This document shows positions 1 through 23,213 of a DNA stretch of 64,000 nt, piece after piece. Origin of the DNA: Amoebidium appalachense. Lineage: Eukaryota; Ichthyosporea. The stretch's first letter is position 1. Each line of letters opens with the position of its first letter. The stretch covers positions 9,796,001 through 9,860,000 of the forward strand of contig CAVNZM010000007.1 of NCBI GenBank assembly GCA_963693365.1. Reading direction: 5' to 3'. The translations under genes were made by a program, and so were the position numbers. The notes beneath the pieces are model-generated. The model searched no databases. It worked only from the letters and a program-made list of their open reading frames with translations, and was not told where the DNA came from.

Positions 1-197
1 TGGGCATTTGGATAGTAGCTACAGGCAATGGACTGATGTTTGAGCCAAGACCCACAACACACAAGTATCTCACTGTGCAGACATCGTGTTGCGTGCAACA
101 GCGCAGATTTTTGACTATAGCCTCTGATTGAATTTGGCGCTGACTGGCAGTGGACAAATCCAAGTGATTCGATACGGCCCAGACATACATGCATTCT

Positions 198-236
<39 letters not shown>

Positions 237-302
237 GGGTGACGCATGCTAACCTCCCCCCCCCGCCCCCCCCCCCCCCCCCCCCCCCCTCCGCCCCTTC
301 AG
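1..302. other. Probable intron of MINDY3, upstream of the first visible exon
   Basis: I see no exon here. It holds two C-rich runs (about 200-234 and 257-290) and ends in a pyrimidine stretch and AG at 301-302, the acceptor of the first MINDY3 exon in the window. The earlier MINDY3 exons, including the catalytic cysteine, must lie beyond the left edge. Confidence 0.5.
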
Positions 303-4213
<3,911 letters not shown>

Positions 4214-4280
4214 AAGCGATTGCGGGGCTTTTTTTTTTCTTAATGGGGGTTTTTTCCCCTCTTCCCGGTGTGCGTGTCCC

Positions 4281-4336
<56 letters not shown>

Positions 4337-4490
4337 CTTGAGTGTGTGTGTATGTGTGTGTGGGTGTGTGGGTGGGTGGGAGGGTGTGTGGGTGTGTGTG
4401 TGTGTATGTGTGTGTGTGACGGTGTGATTGTGCATGTGAGACGCTGTGTGTGCCTCCGCGCACGTTTTGGTGTGTTTTTATGTGTGTGTG

Positions 4491-4535
<45 letters not shown>

Positions 4536-5097
4536 GGATGCATGTACGATTGGTAGGACTCTTCGACTAGATCTGGGCGTAATTTAATATTTCCGCGTTA
4601 TGTTCATGAACGAAGACCTTGATATCGAATGACAGCAGTTTGTGAATATTAAGGAACTTGTTTTAATCTCGGAACCTGACCCCGAGTGATATTGTGTATA
4701 TGCATGTGTAGCCACACACATAGTGCGAGCCCCGTAATACTCAGTAAACGACGAAGCTACATGTCTTGGCCTAAATAATTATGTTTTGGCTATTGGTGGA
4801 CCTGTGTCTTGGTGTGTGTGTGTGTGTGCGTGCGTCACGGTGTGCGTGTGCGTGTTATGTGTCTGTGTTAGTGCAATGTGGGTGTGTGTGTTTGTATATG
4901 GTCCCCGTGTGTGTGTGTGTGTGTGTGTGATTGTACATGTTCATGTCGCATTGGTTACATGGGTATGTCTAGACGTCTTACTTTTTGGTGTGCTTGTGAT
5001 AAGTTAAACATACATTCAACGTTGTGTATGCCTTTGCTGCAGGAAGCGCGCTTGCAGAGCTCGTGGGTGGTGGGTGGTGGTGGTGACCGGTGGTGGT

Positions 5098-5129
<32 letters not shown>

Positions 5130-6247
5130 GGGGAGGGGGTGGGGGGGGGGGGAGGAGCCTCAGGGAGGGCCGGAATCATGGCCTGGTCAGGCATTTTTGC
5201 CTGAAGCAATCTGAAGCACTGTACATGGACCTTCCTCCTTGTGTATATACCCACCCACCACCCATGCAGTTCTACTATAAACTCGGCTGGAAGGCAAAAT
5301 TGACATGGGTACACACTTCCCCTTCGAATTCTATGGATTGACAAAAATTTCCATGCATGCGTTTACAGCATCATATCGTAACGTCGTGTACTTTCGTGTA
5401 TTCTCGTCTAATTAAAAACATTGACTCAAAGTTTGTGTGACATCACAATTGAACATTACGCGGATCCGTGTGCAGTTTACGTGTCCACAAGACTGCCCAC
5501 GTGCACATCAGGACTTCAGAGGTGTACGTGCAGATAACTAAAAAGATAAGCCGAGGCAACCGGTTCAGCGGCCCGGTACGCTCGTATACATGTACAACGA
5601 GATCAAACGTTCTGAATTAAAAATAGTCTGAAGGACGGGAGGACAAGTCGTGCAAAGCACAACAAGGGGGGAGGTTTGTGCCGTCGTCTGTGACGGCACC
5701 TTCGCAAAATGTTTCGGTCACAAGTCATGTAATGCACGGCCCTTTACTGTGTGGCAATATTGGAACTCACTTTTTGCCAGTAGCTTTAAATGATTATAAC
5801 GGTTCAATGTTTGGCTAAATAATTTGCGTCGGCGATCATCAAGACCGCTCAAAAATAACTTCATAAAAGAAACAAATTCTCTGTCAAGACATCTGGGTAC
5901 ATGCAACCTGCGAAACACACGTATGCACGTTTTAAAAAAATCACAGTCTAAATACTTCGTTAAGTCATCCGTCAGCATTCATTACAAAATTTAAAACAAA
6001 TTTAGACCTCACAGGCAAGAATACCTGTTCGTGCCAAAGTAAGAAACCTGCTATTTTTGGCTATCTTTCGATAAGAGAGCGCAATTAAATGCGACTCTAC
6101 ATGCAATGTCATCTCCAAGTCCAAAACACATATAGGAACACGAGATGAACACAACTTCAGGACTTCGCGTATATCAACACACTTCTACTATATATATATA
6201 TATTTCTACTCCCTTGTTACTGCGAATAAGAGGCATCTGCCTCTACC
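4214..6247. other. Intergenic region between convergent MINDY3 and RING genes
   Basis: Holds degenerate TG arrays (4283-4328, 4400-4490, 4812-4932, 5100-5127), a G run at 4496-4534, and from about 5345 ordinary AT-rich sequence. No recognisable gene was found apart from a weak open frame at 5718-5978. No convincing poly(A) signal was identified for either neighbour. Confidence 0.6.
5718..5978 (-). CDS. Unrecognised 86-residue open frame
   Basis: An ATG-to-stop frame of 86 codons, 270 bp beyond the RING gene stop and on the same strand. The product is basic and Leu/Phe-rich (for example FMKLFLSGLDDRRRK) with no motif I know. Composition is not simple-sequence, which is why it is listed, but a chance frame in the 3' UTR of the RING gene is the more likely explanation. 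Confidence 0.15.
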   Translation of the reverse strand: MLTDDLTKYLDCDFFKTCIRVFRRLHVPRCLDREFVSFMKLFLSGLDDRRRKLFSQTLNRYNHLKLLAKSEFQYCHTVKGRALHDL

Positions 6248-6982
6248 CTACAAGGTACAAATACGGAAAACGACGTCAGCGCGGCACAAGGGGCAGCGGT
6301 TATCATGCACCTCCAACTCCTTGTCGCAATCTGAACACACAGACCGGTGGCCGCACTGGAACACGACATTTCGTGGACTGTCATAACACACAACACACAT
6401 CTCCTCTCGTCTCAACGACTCCAATTCGTGCTTCAGTCTTTCTATCTCGCTAAGGGCTAACAAGTGCTCTCTTTCCAACTGCTGTCTCTCGCGGTTGTTT
6501 TGGTGCATAATTCGTTCCTCTCTCTCCTTTAATCGATCTGCTTTGAATTTTAAAAACTCGTTTTCTGACTCGAGGGTAGTCACTGTCTCGGCAAGCACGT
6601 GCCTTTCCTGCTTTAGCACTGCTACCTCGTCCTCTGCCGTTCGTGGTGCGATGATTATCCGTGCCGTTTTCCCTTCTCTGTCTTTGTATAACACAACATG
6701 TGCACTGCTCGGGTCTAGTCGTGCCAAGTGTATGCACAGAGCCAGCCCCTTGTGTTCATCATCAGGCACCTGTTGGTCCTCCTCTTGAACCCCCTGGCCC
6801 CTCTCACGTACTACAAGTAAGCGGTGCTCTATTCTTCTCATTTTCTCTTCACAGCGGGCAACGTAAACTACTTCTCTTGCACCAGGGTCTCTGCATTGTG
6901 CCTTCATTGATTGGCGCCGCATGGTTTTGATCTTTTCTCGCAGCTCGTGAGGATCCATGGTTGCTTGTGGTGGCCAGAACAT
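6248..6982 (-). CDS. Intronless coiled-coil RING-HC protein, probable E3 ubiquitin ligase
   Basis: A single uninterrupted frame of 244 residues. Residues about 118-195 form a charged, Glu/Arg/Leu-rich coiled coil. The C-terminus is a RING-HC finger with all eight ligands visible: C196, C199, C210, H212, C216, C219, C230, C233 (MCVVCYDSP, CGHRSVCSDC, CPLC). The spacing and C-terminal position resemble the IAP/MIB/neuralized RINGs; such fingers recruit E2 enzymes. There is no BIR or other substrate domain, so the target is unknown. Two starts are possible, Met1 at 6982 or Met9 at 6958; the second (MDPHELREKI) looks like a more natural N-terminus. It is intronless among intron-rich neighbours, so a retrocopy origin is possible. 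It is head-to-head with SUGCT and tail-to-tail with MINDY3. Confidence 0.85.
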   Translation of the reverse strand: MFWPPQATMDPHELREKIKTMRRQSMKAQCRDPGAREVVYVARCEEKMRRIEHRLLVVRERGQGVQEEDQQVPDDEHKGLALCIHLARLDPSSAHVVLYKDREGKTARIIIAPRTAEDEVAVLKQERHVLAETVTTLESENEFLKFKADRLKEREERIMHQNNRERQQLEREHLLALSEIERLKHELESLRREEMCVVCYDSPRNVVFQCGHRSVCSDCDKELEVHDNRCPLCRADVVFRICTL

Positions 6983-8078
6983 GCAGACTAAAAGTGTCAG
7001 GCATGTGTAACATGGGTGCTTCTCAGCTCATATATAGTACTAGCACCTACATACAATGATTTAAAGTAACTCGCAGCTGTTTTCCTCTACTTTTCTGTGT
7101 CACCAGTAGTGTTCAGTTCAATATACGTCGAAACGCCTGTGTGAACAGTACCACTGACAAATAGAAGTGTAAAAACATGAACGCAGTTTTACGGATTCGA
7201 TCCACCGGACTGTGGAATCGGATGAACGGCCACTTTATATAGGTCACGGATTGGCCATCATAACCCATTGTGATTGGTCAATTCAAACTTGCGTCACAAA
7301 CGTAAAGCTAAGAATCTATAAAGATTGGCTGCTCTAATTAATATTGTAAACTAGCTTATACAATTGGTTTAGATTATATTCTGAGCTATCTAAATGAATA
7401 GAGATCGTATCTATAGCGAGCCGTCTTGGTTGGCGCTTGGAACTTGGCGCAGATCTAGAAGGCCCGAGGCTCCAGCGAGCTCATAGGAACGTTCATAAGA
7501 TACCAGGACATAAAACAATCCCTGTTACCAACATAAAGAAACTGTAACTATGGTCTTCTTCTACTGATTTTTCTGTGTCCATAAGATGCAGTAAAGAAGT
7601 TTGCTGCATAAAAAGATGCCAATTGTCAACCCCCGAACACCGTGTTCGGATCCGGAAGTGCGTAAATGATCAGCAAAACAGTTGTAAGATAGGCATCCAA
7701 TAGAAAGCTGTAAGACAGAAACATTCCACGACGCGCCAATCCAATCTAGCGGTGTGGTCGTTATTTTTCCTGGGCTGCTGCCTTCGGCAATTTATCGGAT
7801 CCTTCCCGGGAAGCTTTCCCGGGATCCCGCAGCTGCCAGCAAACGGAAACGGTCGCGGGTACTACTCTCTGTACATACAAAACTGACAAAGATTACCGAT
7901 GTAGACAAAGGTGAACGGCGTAGAAAGAGGTATAGTGGGTGCAGATTTATCGTGGGTTAGCACTTTGGCGGAGTGTGCATTGTCCAGTGTCAGTGTGGGG
8001 CTTTCTGGCTGATGCCACATCAGCACTGGGGACAAGAGACCTGAATGACGGTGTGTTCATCTTGTGACCACCGACAAT
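6983..8078. promoter_or_regulatory. Divergent promoter region between RING gene and SUGCT, with CCAAT boxes
   Basis: About 1.1 kb separates the two start codons. ATTGG (CCAAT on the RING-gene strand) occurs at 7250-7254, 7273-7277, 7324-7328 and near 7363, 270-400 bp upstream of the RING start, next to a TTTATATAGG stretch near 7235. CCAAT on the + strand occurs twice near 7736-7745, about 340 bp before SUGCT. A near-palindrome of two TTCCCGGGA-like arms around AAGCTT lies at 7803-7825. Promoter assignment is inference from position and boxes. Confidence 0.5.
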
Positions 8079-16007
<7,929 letters not shown>

Positions 16008-17183
16008 TTGGTTCTTGCTCCCACAGAATTGTTTGGCGACTTCCCGGCTAGGTGTGTGGTGCGTGCTGGGGTGGTTACTACTCTGCTTTTATTGAGCGGC
16101 CTCACACCTACAGCCACCCACACATGTGACCCACCCACCACAACCACGGGTACCAACGAACACCGCCAGTTCCTTGCCAGAACACGGGTTTCCTCTTTGA
16201 TGGCTGCAGTGGGTTTTTCGTTTATGTCGTAGGTAGTGGAATGTGTGTGCTTATTTTGCTGTTTGCCTTTTCGCCCTTTTACAGAGTGTGTTGCACACAC
16301 AATTTGCGGAATAACGTGAGTACTAAATGGCATCCAAAGGCGTGCCCATGTAGGGCACGACAAGATAGCTGCACCCATTTTGGCGGTCGCATTAATCCTG
16401 TGAAAGTGTAGAACACACTTAGTAGGTAGTAGAACAGTCTAGAAGCGTAGCGCCATTCTCTTCTTTCTTACATTTTTTTTCTCGTTTAATTTTTCTTTTT
16501 TTTTCTTTTTTTTCTTTTTTTTCTTCCCTCCCTTCTTTTTCTTTTTTTCCCTCTTTTTTTTCTTGTCCATCTGGAAAGCTGGCTGCTCCGGTGTGTGAAA
16601 ACACTCGAATAGCAGAGTCTTAATAACATTGACAAATGTAAGTGATATTCGTATCATAAAAGCGGATATGTTCAACCGGACATCTCCTGGGCACATAATG
16701 GTTGTGACATAGGCACCCATGGTTGTGTTCACTGTTCGCCCTTGTATTTCATAAAAGGAATTTTGATAGCACATGTGGTTGTGCTCATATCAACCTTGGG
16801 TAATAAAACACACGCATGACCGGTGGTGTTCACCCAAGGCCTGCAATATTCAAAGACACGTGTGGAACGTTGTGCATCCACCTATGTCACGATTTTGCTT
16901 AGACACCCCATGTGACTTAGTCCACCCTCAATATCTACTCCACTCTCACATGAATATATTTCTAGCTTTACCTCCAAAGCACACACATGCAAGCATATAC
17001 AGGCCAGAACAGGAATACATCATGCTTTCCAGGACTAAAACTTAGCTGCAATAGTGCAATCCTAACATTCGATATTGGTTAAGTTTTGATCCTGGGAAGC
17101 ATTATGCACACGTACGACTTCAAGGTCACGTTTGAACAAAAAAAATTGGTATATTGATTGGGGTGGGGGTGGGGTGGGGTGGG

Positions 17184-17190
<7 letters not shown>

Positions 17191-17256
<66 letters not shown>
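17191..17256. repeat. (TG)n microsatellite
   Basis: TG array of about 33 units in intergenic DNA, preceded by a GGGGT-type stretch. Confidence 0.95.
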
Positions 17257-17262
<6 letters not shown>

Positions 17263-17540
17263 GACGGCAGGGGGGGAGGGGAGGAGGAGGGGGGAGGGAT
17301 GGGTGTGTTATGTTCTTGTACGTGTGGAAAAGGAAGTTCAAAAACATTGAAACACGACACAGAGTACATATAACTAACTGTTCTGCAGATTGACAGAGTG
17401 TATGCATGCTATCAGCAAGTACAGTGACTCTTCGGGGAAGGGAGAAAGAAAGGACGGTTGCCTGTGTATGTGTGCTTGCGGGTGTGCGGAGGGTGGAGGG
17501 CGGGCAGGGAGGGGGGGGGGGGGGGGGGGGGGGGGGGTTT

Positions 17541-17682
17541 GAATGCGGAACACAGTACGAAGTACGCATACACGATGAGAAGCATGGTGCAGGACACATG
17601 CAAAGGCAAACATTCAAGTATGCAGCATCAGCCATGCGCACAGTATGCGTCATAAGCAGAGCCCATCCTCAGGGAGGGCCCA
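17541..17682 (-). repeat. Dispersed C/G-flanked repeat, copy
   Basis: Shares with 53973-54145 and 47093-47186 a nearly identical core (GAATGCGGAACAC, ACGAAGTACGCATACACGA, GAAGCATGGTGCAGGACACA, GCCCATCCTCAGGGAGG). It is bounded by G runs on both sides. Orientation is set so that the CCTGAGGATGGGC end is 5'. Confidence 0.8.
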
Positions 17683-17709
17683 GGGGGGGGGGGGGGGGGG
17701 GGGAGGGTA

Positions 17710-17772
<63 letters not shown>

Positions 17773-17789
17773 TAGGGGGGGGAGGAGGA

Positions 17790-17926
17790 GAATTTACTAA
17801 TATTACAGACTAGCAAGTGCACGCTCATAACCGACAACACAATGCAGAGTTCAAAGCACACATTTAAGTGTATGTAATAAGCAGCGCTAATACTGAGGGG
17901 GAGCCCAACCATCCCCAGTACCCGGG
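17790..17926 (-). repeat. Dispersed C/G-flanked repeat, diverged copy
   Basis: Recognised by CATAACCGACAACACAATGC, AGAGTTCAAA, AATAAGCAGCGCTAATACTG and CCCAGTACCCGGGG, which match the 49772 copy more closely than the 17541 copy. This suggests subfamilies. Confidence 0.7.
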
Positions 17927-18541
17927 GGGGGGGAAGGGGGGGGGGGGGGGGGGGGGGGGGAGGGGGGGGGGGAATAAAAAGGAGAAGGTGGAGGGGGGTT
18001 TGGGAGAAGGGAGGAGGAAACAAAGGGCCTAAGCGGCGAGGGGGGGGGGGGGGGGGGGGAACAACATTGGGGTGGTAAACGTTTTCCCTCAGACTGCCAC
18101 CATACAAGGTGTCGTATGACCTTCAAATTTATTCAGTAAAACTCAGAAAGTTATGTCATTCGCAAGCCACCTTTACTCGTCTGTCATTGCATCACGACTC
18201 GTCTGTCATTGCATCACGATTATCATCAAAGATGTCTGACCAAAGAAGTTACTATTGAGTGGCACAAAAAAAATAGGTTAATTCTAAACAGAGTATTTTA
18301 AATCATCATTCATCTTTTCCTTATTGTAACAAGCCTAACTTCCCCTCTCCCTTCTCCCCTTGACCTCTTCCCCTCCCCCCCCCCAAATCCCCCCCCCCCC
18401 CCCCTTCCCTACAAACCCCCCTCCTTTATCCCCAAGGTTCCGGGAGCCAATCAACTCTTTCCCCTTCTTCACACACACGTCAAAGCTTGCTTTCACCTAC
18501 CAACTCCTTCTCACCCTGCTATTCTTGTCCCATTATCCCCT

Positions 18542-18542
<1 letters not shown>

Positions 18543-18588
<46 letters not shown>

Positions 18589-18601
18589 ACAAAAAAAAAA
18601 A
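18543..18601. repeat. Composite poly-C to poly-A tract
   Basis: About 30 C directly followed by an A-rich run interrupted by single C. It lies 20 bp past the HDAC8-like stop codon. Confidence 0.9.
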
Positions 18602-18620
18602 CGCCTCTCTCCAGCCCCAA

Positions 18621-19907
18621 TCAATCATCTGCCACCTGCAACTGCTCCACGTTACCCAACACATATTCGAGCGCTTCCTTTTCTCCCCCACCAGGGAACT
18701 TTCCCTCCGGCCTATTACCCTCCGTTGTGTGCAACTGATATCCCGGTCCATAGCTATCCAAGTGGTCATGGTCTGGGAGGTCATCACTAAGCTCTACACC
18801 AGCTATCAACCCGGTTAGGTATGTCCAACAGCGAGCAGTGTCACTGAAATTGTATCCACCACCACCAAGAAAGAGCGTGGGGAGGTCCCAGCTAAGAACA
18901 TGAGACACACACGCACCGTATCCTTTTGTGGTGAGGTTGAGTGCTGCGTTTGGGTCGGTTTGAAGCCCGTCTGCCCCGCACTGCACAACAACAACGTCAG
19001 GCTGGTATTTGGACAACACAGCATTGGCAACAGAGATGAAAACACGCGTGAAGGTCTCATCTTTGCAAGCATTCGGAAGAGGGACGTTTATAGCGTAGTA
19101 TTTCCCTGCCCTTTTGCCGATGTCGGTTGCCTTTCCAGTTCCTGGAAAGAAGCCCGGTGCATGCTTATGCAAGGAAAGAGTGAGCACGTTGGGGGAAGTG
19201 TAGAAGGCACCCTCCACTGCGTCTCCGTGGTGCAAGTCCAAGTCGATATAAAGAACCCGCTGGAAAGTCTTTCTGAGCTGGATTATGGCCAGCACGATGT
19301 CGTTAACATAACAGAATCCCGCTGCTCTATCTTTCTCGGCATGGTGCCAACCCCCTCCCCAGTGAATGGCTCTCCTCGTTCGTTTTTCGCTAAGGGCAGT
19401 GGCAGCGTGCAACGACCCTCCCGCAACAAACAACACGTAATCTCTAAGTTCTGGGAACGGAGGGCAGTCATCCTCGAGTCCATACTCCTTCAATTCCTCT
19501 GTAGCGCCCTCGGCTTGGTCATCAGACTCCGTGCGGTCGAGTAGAACATCTAGATAGCCCTGCGAGTGAAACGAAACGAGCGTTGTGGGTGGGGCGGGTG
19601 TAGGTGCCTCTACTGACAGGTAGTCAAGAAGACCATATGCATCTATGAGTGTGTGTACCAGCAAGGCCCTATCTTCCAGACGTGGGTGTGTGAGACAAGC
19701 TACAAGGTGGCCTTCGGAGTGCACATAGAGAGGCTGTTTTTCTCTTGCAGCTATTCGGTGCTGTTTGACGGGATGGTCGGTGGGTTCGGGGCTTGACGAT
19801 GGCTTCCTTTTTGGCCCCGCCCCTTCCATGACTACTTTCCGTTCACATATAGGCATGAGAAAGGAAACCCCCAGCTTAGGGCCAGGCTGCCAGCTACCTT
19901 TGAACAC
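18621..19907 (-). CDS. HDAC8: HDAC8-like class I histone deacetylase, single exon
   Basis: Zinc-dependent lysine deacetylase. One frame of 428 residues; human HDAC8 has 377. Signature segments run in order: YGLEDDCPPFP, IHWGGGWHHAEKD (His188 and His189, the catalytic pair), FCYVNDIVLAI, LYIDLDLHHGDAVE (Asp224 and His226 as zinc ligands), LSLHKHAPGFFPGTG, CGADGLQTDP (Asp313, third ligand), and LGGGGYNFSDTARCWTYLTG (Tyr352, the catalytic Tyr). All catalytic residues are present. The segment matching the human PKA site around Ser39 reads HPRLEDRALLVH, so that phosphosite is not conserved. Starts are possible at Met1 (19907), Met18 or Met27 (19829); MEGAGPKRK is the most HDAC8-like. The extra N-terminal stretch is basic and Pro/Ser-rich. 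It has no introns, unlike most neighbours. HDAC8 rather than HDAC1/3 is chosen because of DLDLHHGD and the short C-terminus. Confidence 0.92.
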   Translation of the reverse strand: MFKGSWQPGPKLGVSFLMPICERKVVMEGAGPKRKPSSSPEPTDHPVKQHRIAAREKQPLYVHSEGHLVACLTHPRLEDRALLVHTLIDAYGLLDYLSVEAPTPAPPTTLVSFHSQGYLDVLLDRTESDDQAEGATEELKEYGLEDDCPPFPELRDYVLFVAGGSLHAATALSEKRTRRAIHWGGGWHHAEKDRAAGFCYVNDIVLAIIQLRKTFQRVLYIDLDLHHGDAVEGAFYTSPNVLTLSLHKHAPGFFPGTGKATDIGKRAGKYYAINVPLPNACKDETFTRVFISVANAVLSKYQPDVVVVQCGADGLQTDPNAALNLTTKGYGACVSHVLSWDLPTLFLGGGGYNFSDTARCWTYLTGLIAGVELSDDLPDHDHLDSYGPGYQLHTTEGNRPEGKFPGGGEKEALEYVLGNVEQLQVADD

Positions 19908-21946
19908 TGCGAAACGACCACGCGTACGTCACTCACGTGTGTGTGCACATGTGCACTCGGAGTGACACTCAAGAGTCTCAGACAGGCACTCAGAAATAAA
20001 ACGCGCGCCATTCAGTGCGGACGCCTGTGCTCATTCGCCCAGAGCCGTTTTGTTCTTCCATGAGTGGTGTGGCTCCTACGTTGATGTACACAAAGGAAAA
20101 AAGTAAATATTTACAACCTGGTTTAAAGGGGCATATTTATTTAAAGAGCTTTTGTTCATTTAGAATATATTTAAAATAAATAAATCAAGAATCAAACGTG
20201 GTAAATTACCGCTTTTTGTCCTTAATTGTTGACAGTCTTTAGTCATTAAAATACCGCTTTCCAGAATTTCAGTAAGAAACCCCTCAGCTGTTTACTGCAG
20301 GTGTAGGGAGTACAATTTTGAGCAAGAGCTGTTGTAGTTGGCGAGCATCAGCCCAATCAGACGTCGGTGAGAACCGAGATCTGCCGGAACTTTTGCACCG
20401 TCATCAAGTGACAGAATTCCGATATATGATAAACTGAGTTTAACTGACCTGGCATGCTAAGCTACAAACTATGCTAATTACTTAAAATAAAGCAATTATC
20501 CCAACAGCCATAAGTAAAACAGAAGTAAGAATATATTTTTCATATGTTATCTATCGAATGGTATAGCTCTAAATTTAGGCCACAGGAAGGTCATGGTGAA
20601 CTACTGATTGTAGGCCGTTTCTAATTGGCCAATACAAAATTGCATGTCCGCCAGTACGTGGTGAAACGTGGACTACTTGTACACCGTGAGATCATCAATT
20701 TACATAGTTCATTTACATAGTTGTAGTTGACTCCAGGGCTCTCAGGAGCGCAAGGGGCCCAGTTTTCAATTATAGTTTGTGCGTGGTGCACTGTGCAGGC
20801 TACATGTACGTGTTATTATCGTTCGTCATTATATTTTCCAACCCAACGGTAAGTTAAAAATGGATCTTCAACATTGCCGATACAGGCATATTGCACAACG
20901 TTCCAAAGCTGCCAATCCGTTCAGCCGCATTGCAACAGCCACATTTTGACTGATTGCAAATGTGCCGTAAATGGCATGCGGGCTGAAAGACAGACGCACT
21001 CTTGGCTGAAAATTAACAGAACTTCTATTAAATATGTAGCGTATTTAGGCTGGCATTATGGCCATGAATTTTACCCTGGGAGGCTGCTGCCAAAAGCAAT
21101 CTGATTTTCTCACAGGTTGAATGGAGTCACTAGCTATACTCTGATTGGTTGCAAGTCAGTTGTGTACATCACCGAAGCATGTTTGTTCCATTTGGCATTT
21201 GCCTCAACCAATCGGCAGCGAGAGAATGTATCATCCTGGCCGACCAATCGTAACGCCCCTTACTCGTGCACGCAACGGCACCGCATTCCTATGTCTGCCA
21301 CAACCGACCATCCCGCCAGTTTTTTCTCCGTGCAGAGATTTTTTTCCTCCCCCGCCTTGAAGTTTTCTTGTTTTCCTGGACGATTGACTCCCTAGTGCTG
21401 CTCACTGACAGCGAACGGTCTGATACCTTTTCTTTTTTTAACCTTTCTCTAGCATAGTTGGTCTCCTATTTTTTCCTCGGCAGGATTCGTTGTGACCGTT
21501 TTATTAACTTGTTACTAGGGCGTCGTCGAGGCGGCCCGTCACGTCAACTCCGACAACCGGGTAGGGCTCCTCATGTTTTCACTTGTGATCATTTCCACTT
21601 CTTTTTTTATGTTTCTTAGACATGAAATTGCAGCCCTGCGTAGGAAAAGGACATTCTTCCACGCGCTCTCGTTTTGTGGTTAGAAGTGCTGCACTTTAAA
21701 TAGTTGCCCTCCTTTTTCGATCCTATCCTGACTCGGAGCTTTTTTATATCTCTTATAGACATTTGAGTTGGTTGACAGGTCATCTTTTATAAAACCTCCT
21801 TTTCCTAGTTTTCGACGTAGATCATTTTCTTTCCTGATGTATTTTTTATGGGGTTTTCCCCTTGTGCTTTTGACACCCACAGCCTGATACATGGTCCCTG
21901 TTGGTTCCTCCGCTGACCGCAAGTTCACAGTAGCTGCAAAGCAACT
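19908..21946. promoter_or_regulatory. Divergent intergenic region between HDAC8-like and TFIIB-like genes, with CCAAT boxes
   Basis: About 2 kb without simple repeats or convincing exons, AT-rich between 20100 and 20900. ATTGG/CCAAT occurs near 20625-20635 (both orientations), 21143, 21209 and 21243. The last three lie 700-800 bp before the TFIIB-like ATG. Promoter function is inferred from position only. Confidence 0.4.
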
Positions 21947-23175
21947 ATGGCAAACGTCAAAGATGGATCGGATGGGGAGCTGGATGGTGAAAAAGGTACG
22001 ACCACTGTTGAGAAGTGTTATCAAGGAAACTTGTTCTTCTGTGCACTTTCTCCCTCCTTTCCAGTTCCTCGCTCCCTCTTGTAGCTCTCATGTATCGGCT
22101 TGTGTTATCCTTACCCTTGCTTCCACTACTCCATACATCCCACTCTCTCCCCATCACCTCTCCCTCCCCTCTCTCTTCCTCTGTCATCATTTTGTCTTCT
22201 TGACCCACCACTTTTTTGTGGGGGGGTGGGGGGAGGGTGGGGGGGATGGGGTGGTGGTGGCCACTTTTGTTGTCTAATTGGTATTACTGTGTCTCTGCTT
22301 TTCCTGCTTGGATGGTTATCCTTGCCTGTGCCTCGAGTTCTATTTAGAAGTCTCTCTTTTTGGAAGCATGCTGCCGAAGTCCGTTATGGGCCTGTCCCCT
22401 TGCTCCTCGTCGCTCCCCTCCGCCCCTCCCCCCCCTCTTCCCAACCCTTCAGAGTGTGGAGATTGGTAGGACTCATGTCTTTGTGCCTGCATGAATCTGC
22501 CTCCCTATTACACCTTGTTTTGGGAAAAGGCAAAGAGGTTAGTTTGTGCAGGTGAGAACTCACATGCATGTGCATAGGTTTTTGGTTGCAGCCAAACGTG
22601 TGTACTACACACGAGAACTTACACAATCGGGTATGCATGTTCACGGGAGATGGCTAACAACGGTTGTTGCACACCTCTGCCCATAAATATTTCATTATCT
22701 CTCGTGTCGTTCTATATATTCATAACGTTTGCTCTTTCGGCTTGTAATTGCGGCTACCCTGCTAACAAGCCATCTTACAGGATTGAAGCGTAAGCGTGAG
22801 CACGACGATGAACGGGCTTCAAAGTTTGCTAAGGAGATGCAACCTGCTGGTGCAAACAATCAGTCAGCTGAAGACAGAAACGTAAAACGGGGGAACGCAC
22901 TAAATGATTATGAAGAACCCAAGTATGAGCCCCCCCCCCCCCCCCCCGTCTGCCTTTCCGCCCACTACGATCATCAAGAACAAACTATTATTAGCACTCA
23001 TCTCCCTGTCCCTTCTGTGTCCCTGTCTATACCCTCTTACCATTATGCATATAAACAGAAAGAGTGTTGCTGTGGCTTTTTCCTTTTTTCCTTAGGGGAA
23101 GGAGGGGCGGGGGTGGGGGTGGGGAGGGAGGGAGGGATGAGGGGAAGGTGTGGGGGGGGGGGGGGGGGGGGGGGG

Positions 23176-23213
<38 letters not shown>

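Larger units (their letters stand above)
16008..18620. other. Intergenic region between convergent SUGCT and HDAC8-like genes
   Basis: No gene seen. AATAAA at 16802-16807 could serve SUGCT but is about 800 bp past the stop. A T-rich block lies at 16460-16565, a TG array at 17191-17256, G-rich stretches at 17270-17300 and 17935-18060, two dispersed-repeat copies at 17541-17682 and 17790-17926, a C block at 18380-18405, and a C-to-A composite tract at 18543-18601. Confidence 0.6.

Noticed and set aside
16439-16774. 111-codon Lys-rich frame on the - strand
   Set aside because: It is a translation of a T-rich tract; no motif and no splice-linked exons.
20874-21460. Short open frames upstream of the TFIIB-like gene as a zinc-ribbon exon
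   Set aside because: None contains the C-x2-C...C-x2-C pattern or phase-compatible splice sites.
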